Below are positions 61,002 to 64,000 of a stretch of 64,000 nucleotides of DNA, in pieces. The position numbers and the translations under genes are program-made. Source of the stretch: G051132615 sp051132615 (GTDB taxonomy: Bacteria; Pseudomonadota; Gammaproteobacteria; Burkholderiales; Neisseriaceae). A model generated the notes under the pieces. It ran no database searches and was not told the DNA's origin. It saw only the letters and a list, made by a program, of their open reading frames with translations. Position 1 is the stretch's first letter. Each line of letters starts with the position of its first letter. The stretch covers positions 930,001-994,000 of the forward strand of contig NZ_CP152375.1 in NCBI RefSeq assembly GCF_051132615.1. The letters are read 5' to 3'.

Positions 61002-62063
61002 TTAACCTGCCTGTGTAAACTCCTGCACCAAACATTCAATCAATTGTTTTGCACTCATTTGTCTGGTTTGTTCCACTTTACTGCCGGCCCAATGAGCGGC
61101 AAAACCGTGTTTTTGTTCAGCACTTGCAGCCTTATATAAAGCTTTGGCTGCATCATAAGCAATCGGGTAATCAGGAATATCAGGCCGCCCAATTTGATCT
61201 ATCTGAGTCATAAAGCGATTAATCAACCCTCTGGCAGGTCGACCTGAAATGACAGAAGTCATTTGTGTGGCGCCTGTTGTTGCTTTTTTTATCGCCATTC
61301 TATGATCTTCACTGGTAGCAGATTCTGAGCATAAAAGAAAAGCCGTGCCCATTTGTACCGCACTTGCACCTTGTTTAAAGGCCTGTTTGATATCTTGCCC
61401 ATTCATGATACCGCCTGCACTGACAACAGGTATGCTTAAGTTCTCAGAAATCAAACGGGTCAAAACGAGAGTAGGCATAATCTGAGTGATATTGTCTGGT
61501 TCAAATATACCCTGATGTCCTCCAGCTTCTTGACCCTGTGCTACAACAATATCAATACCAGCCTCTTGAATGAGATATGCTTCTTTTAAGCTCGTTGCCG
61601 TAGCCATTAATACTATGCCAACTTGCTTTAATGCTTGAATATAATCAGTTGAAGGCAAACCAAAATGGAAACTGACCACAGCAGGCCGTTTACATAAAAG
61701 TAGCTGCAACATCTCATGATGATCAACGAAACTCTTGTATATTTCGTGTAACTGTTCTGGTATAGGTGCATTAAATTCAGCAAAATAAGGAGCTAAATAA
61801 TCGAGCCAAGCTTGTTCTTTTTGTCTTTGTTGTTGTGCACCCTTATGGCAAAACACATTCACATTGACCGGCCCTGTTGTTTGCGCGGCCAAAACATCAA
61901 GCATACGCTCAGTTTCAGCAACTGAACATGCCCCTATCCCAATAGACCCTAATGCCCCTGCATGAGTCACTTCTGCTGCCAGTAAAGGGGTAGAAACACC
62001 TGCCATTGGTGCCTGAATGATGGGGTATTGAATACCCAAAAGCTCGGTGATGATTTGGCTCAT
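61002..62063 (-). CDS. Nitronate monooxygenase-like FMN protein
   Basis: 353-residue TIM barrel of the NMO/2-nitropropane dioxygenase family: YPIIQAPMAGVSTPLLAAEV, GQEAGGHQG (the active-site His), VVSAGGIMNGQDIKQAF and AVQMGTAFLLC for FMN phosphate. Family members oxidise propionate-3-nitronate and other nitronates; some are enoyl reductases (FabK-like), so the substrate is uncertain. Confidence 0.87.
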   Translation of the reverse strand: MSQIITELLGIQYPIIQAPMAGVSTPLLAAEVTHAGALGSIGIGACSVAETERMLDVLAAQTTGPVNVNVFCHKGAQQQRQKEQAWLDYLAPYFAEFNAPIPEQLHEIYKSFVDHHEMLQLLLCKRPAVVSFHFGLPSTDYIQALKQVGIVLMATATSLKEAYLIQEAGIDIVVAQGQEAGGHQGIFEPDNITQIMPTLVLTRLISENLSIPVVSAGGIMNGQDIKQAFKQGASAVQMGTAFLLCSESATSEDHRMAIKKATTGATQMTSVISGRPARGLINRFMTQIDQIGRPDIPDYPIAYDAAKALYKAASAEQKHGFAAHWAGSKVEQTRQMSAKQLIECLVQEFTQAG

Positions 62064-62179
62064 AATGTTTCTCTCGGTTTATTTTGATACTTATTCAAAT
62101 AAGATTTAATCGCTACTTTATTGGCCATGTAATCAATCATCTTGATATAAAAAACGACTTTATCGGTCATTTGCCGTCA

Positions 62180-63268
62180 TCAACTGATCATTTTACGACA
62201 TATCAATAAAGTATGACCAACACCTAAACCATCAATATCTTGCTCTATATGAAATCCTACTTGATGCAAGCACTCATAAAATACTTTTGAGTGGTAAAAA
62301 CGACTGTTTCCATTTGCCATGCAAGTAAAATAAAGAGAGGTGGCATTTAAACTTAATGCGCCTGCTTCAAAAGGTTGCCTATCCCAAAATACTTCTAAAA
62401 TACATACTTTTGCATCAGGTTTCATATTTTGATGAATCAATGTCAAAATATGGATAATTTGCTCTTCACTAAAGCAATCCAAAAACTGACTCATCCACCA
62501 AACATCTGCTTGTTTTGGCAAGGATTGAGCCTGTAATAAATCTACAGCAAAGCCATCAATTCGCTCACAAAACCCCGCTTCTTTAATTTTTTCTTGTGCT
62601 ATAGCCAATTGTTGTGGTAAATCCAAAATGGTTATTTTTACATTAGGATCATGACGGGCACAAAACATAGCCCATTTACCTGTATTACCACCAACATCAT
62701 AAATATGCTCAGCAGACAATTGAGCAATATATTTAAATGCCTCACTAAAAGCAGTATCTGAGTAAAAATGATCAAAAGCAAACCAACTTTTTTGTGCTTG
62801 TTCTGGTAACTGACTTAATGCAGGGTAAATGGTTGACCAAGGGCCAAATACGGATAAGCCTACTGGCGCATTTTGTTCAAAAGACTCTTTTAAATGAAAT
62901 AATCCTTGATAACACACATCTTGGGTAAAATCCATATTCACACGGGTCATATAATCATGTAACAAATAATGCCCTACTTTACCTAGAACAAAGGACTCCC
63001 CTTTTTGATAAACAATTTTTGCACTCAGTCCAACATCAAGCAACAATTGTATAGCATATTTATTTAATTGAACCTGTGGTTCAATTTCATCACAGCAGCA
63101 GCCATCTGAACCTGCTTGATCTAAAATAGCCAAAATACCACTATCACGCAAAACAACAGTCGCCTGAAAAATCATGGGCGCAAATGCAATTTTTTGTGCC
63201 TCAGTGATTGCCTCTAATGCACTTAATTTTTCTTCATCATACCCATAACGCGCCATCTCATTATTCAA
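62180..63268 (-). CDS. apeB: SAM-dependent methyltransferase of the aryl polyene type (ApeB-like)
   Basis: 362 residues. An N-terminal helical dimer/HTH part (LEAITEAQKIAFAPMIFQATVVLRD, quoted as AQKIAFAPMIFQATVVLRD) is followed by a class I methyltransferase with SAM loop IYDVGGNTGKWAM (about 190-202), ITILDLPQQL and WWMSQFLDCFSEEQ. This build is that of O-methyltransferases found at the head of APE clusters (ApeB), which methylate the aryl head group. The APE operon in this window lacks that gene. The start is a TTG with AGGGGG upstream; ATG at 63256 is the alternative. It follows galE by 29 bases. Confidence 0.75.
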   Translation of the reverse strand: MNNEMARYGYDEEKLSALEAITEAQKIAFAPMIFQATVVLRDSGILAILDQAGSDGCCCDEIEPQVQLNKYAIQLLLDVGLSAKIVYQKGESFVLGKVGHYLLHDYMTRVNMDFTQDVCYQGLFHLKESFEQNAPVGLSVFGPWSTIYPALSQLPEQAQKSWFAFDHFYSDTAFSEAFKYIAQLSAEHIYDVGGNTGKWAMFCARHDPNVKITILDLPQQLAIAQEKIKEAGFCERIDGFAVDLLQAQSLPKQADVWWMSQFLDCFSEEQIIHILTLIHQNMKPDAKVCILEVFWDRQPFEAGALSLNATSLYFTCMANGNSRFYHSKVFYECLHQVGFHIEQDIDGLGVGHTLLICRKMIS

Positions 63269-63297
63269 TGAGTTCCCCCTTCTTAATATGATATTAT

Positions 63298-64000
63298 TTA
63301 ATCCGTGTTGATGTATCCATTAGGATTCTGACTTTGCCAGTTCCAACTAGAACGACACATATCTTCTAAATTTCTTTTTGCTTGCCATCCTAATTTTTGT
63401 TTGGCTAAACTTGGATCAGAAAAGCATGTCGCCGCATCGCCTTCTCGACGTGGAACAAACTCATAAGGAATCTTTTGCCCTGTGACTTTTTCAAAAGCCT
63501 CAACCATTTGTAAAACGGAATAGCCTTGCCCAGTCCCTAAATTCACCGCCCATGCACCAGCATTTTCAGATAAGACATTCAACGCAGCTAAATGTCCTTC
63601 GGCCAAATCTTCCACATGCAAATAATCGCGTACACCTGTGCCATCAATTGTGGGGTAATCATGACCAAAGATATTCAACTTTTCTAATTTCCCAGCAGCT
63701 ACCTGACTAATATAAGGCATTAAGTTATTTGGAATACCATTTGGGTCTTCACCAATTTGCCCGCTCTCATGTGCACCAACTGGGTTAAAATACCGTAATA
63801 ATGCAATATGCCACTCAGAATCTGCTGCGGCAACATCCCTTAATATGTGCTCAGCCATCAGTTTACTCTGCCCATAAGGGTTAATGGCCCATAAGGGCAT
63901 ATCCTCAGTAATAGGGCACGTTTCAGGAATACCATATACTGTAGCCGAAGAGCTAAATACTAATTTTTTGACACCATGCAAAGCCATGACACTGATTAAA
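63298..64000 (-). CDS. galE: UDP-glucose 4-epimerase GalE, C-terminal part (runs off the window)
   Basis: The last 234 residues of an extended SDR. Reading is open to base 64000. SSSATVYG holds the catalytic Ser and YGQSKLMAE the Y-x3-K; RYFNPVGAH, GIPNNLMPYI, DGTGVRDYLHVEDLAEGH and NLGTGQGYSVL are all diagnostic of GalE. It interconverts UDP-glucose and UDP-galactose (or the GlcNAc pair) for surface polysaccharide. The N-terminal NAD-binding part lies outside. Confidence 0.95.
   Translation of the reverse strand, partial: LISVMALHGVKKLVFSSSATVYGIPETCPITEDMPLWAINPYGQSKLMAEHILRDVAAADSEWHIALLRYFNPVGAHESGQIGEDPNGIPNNLMPYISQVAAGKLEKLNIFGHDYPTIDGTGVRDYLHVEDLAEGHLAALNVLSENAGAWAVNLGTGQGYSVLQMVEAFEKVTGQKIPYEFVPRREGDAATCFSDPSLAKQKLGWQAKRNLEDMCRSSWNWQSQNPNGYINTD

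Noticed and set aside
1..64000. CRISPR arrays, tRNA or rRNA genes, insertion sequences, prophage
   Set aside because: No regularly spaced repeats, no cloverleaf with T-loop motif, no transposase, integrase or phage genes were recognised.

Overview
The window is an ordinary AT-rich chromosomal segment of a Gram-negative proteobacterium. A beta/gammaproteobacterium close to the Neisseriaceae (for example a Snodgrassella-like gut symbiont) fits best. The reasons are a monofunctional HisB, an etfBA pair, a SAH riboswitch before ahcY, two tandem PilY1/PilC-type pilus adhesins, a Neisseria-type cysteine ABC transporter and an aryl polyene cluster. This assignment is inference from gene content; no rRNA or tRNA is present to confirm it.

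Layout. 1-8.4 kb (all minus strand): 5' end of brnQ, the envelope/ribosome operon phoH-ybeY-corC-lnt, crcB, a DUF2625 gene coupled to etfBA, and a halogenase-like flavoprotein. 8.5-22.7 kb: a small lipoprotein gene divergent from a compact 16-gene aryl polyene (APE) operon, apeC to apeR in canonical order, with a perfect 26-bp palindrome in the divergent promoter region. 22.8-30.6 kb: a YegJ-like (DUF2314) lipoprotein, a small acidic protein, an HcxB-like dehydrogenase, a large autotransporter flanked by striking inverted repeats, and a CPA1 Na+/H+ antiporter. 30.6-33.7 kb: the D-alanine module alr, dadA and a divergent lrp-type regulator. 33.9-40.8 kb: two tandem PilY1/PilC paralogs whose duplication includes the terminator. 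41.1-48.3 kb: hemolysin-III protein, DUF3617 protein, hisCBHA-orf-hisF, and ahcY with a SAH riboswitch. 48.3-52.4 kb: DUF4349 lipoprotein, DUF2931 protein, RarD-type permease and a PheC-like periplasmic cyclohexadienyl dehydratase. 52.4-56.6 kb: a probable antibacterial lipase effector module with two near-identical lipoproteins (candidate immunity proteins), a membrane coiled-coil partner and a dead fragment of a second lipase copy. 56.9-64 kb: a four-gene amino-acid (probably cysteine) ABC transporter, a PP-loop ATPase, a nitronate monooxygenase-like protein, an APE-type methyltransferase (ApeB-like) and the 3' part of galE.

How it works together. In the APE operon, ApeH would load an aryl starter on the ACPs (ApeE/F). 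The ketosynthases (ApeO with chain-length partner ApeC, and ApeR), the ketoreductase ApeQ and the dehydratases ApeI/ApeP would extend and desaturate it. ApeD/ApeJ acyl/glycosyl transferases and the ApeG/L/M/N envelope proteins would attach the pigment to a lipid and move it to the outer membrane. The methyltransferase usually found at the head of such clusters (ApeB) appears here about 40 kb away beside galE.

Most worth a second look: the lipase/immunity duplication with its pseudogene remnant, the PilY1 pair with unusual translation starts, the displaced apeB, and several perfect palindromes around the autotransporter and the APE promoter. No mobile element, CRISPR array, tRNA or rRNA was recognised.
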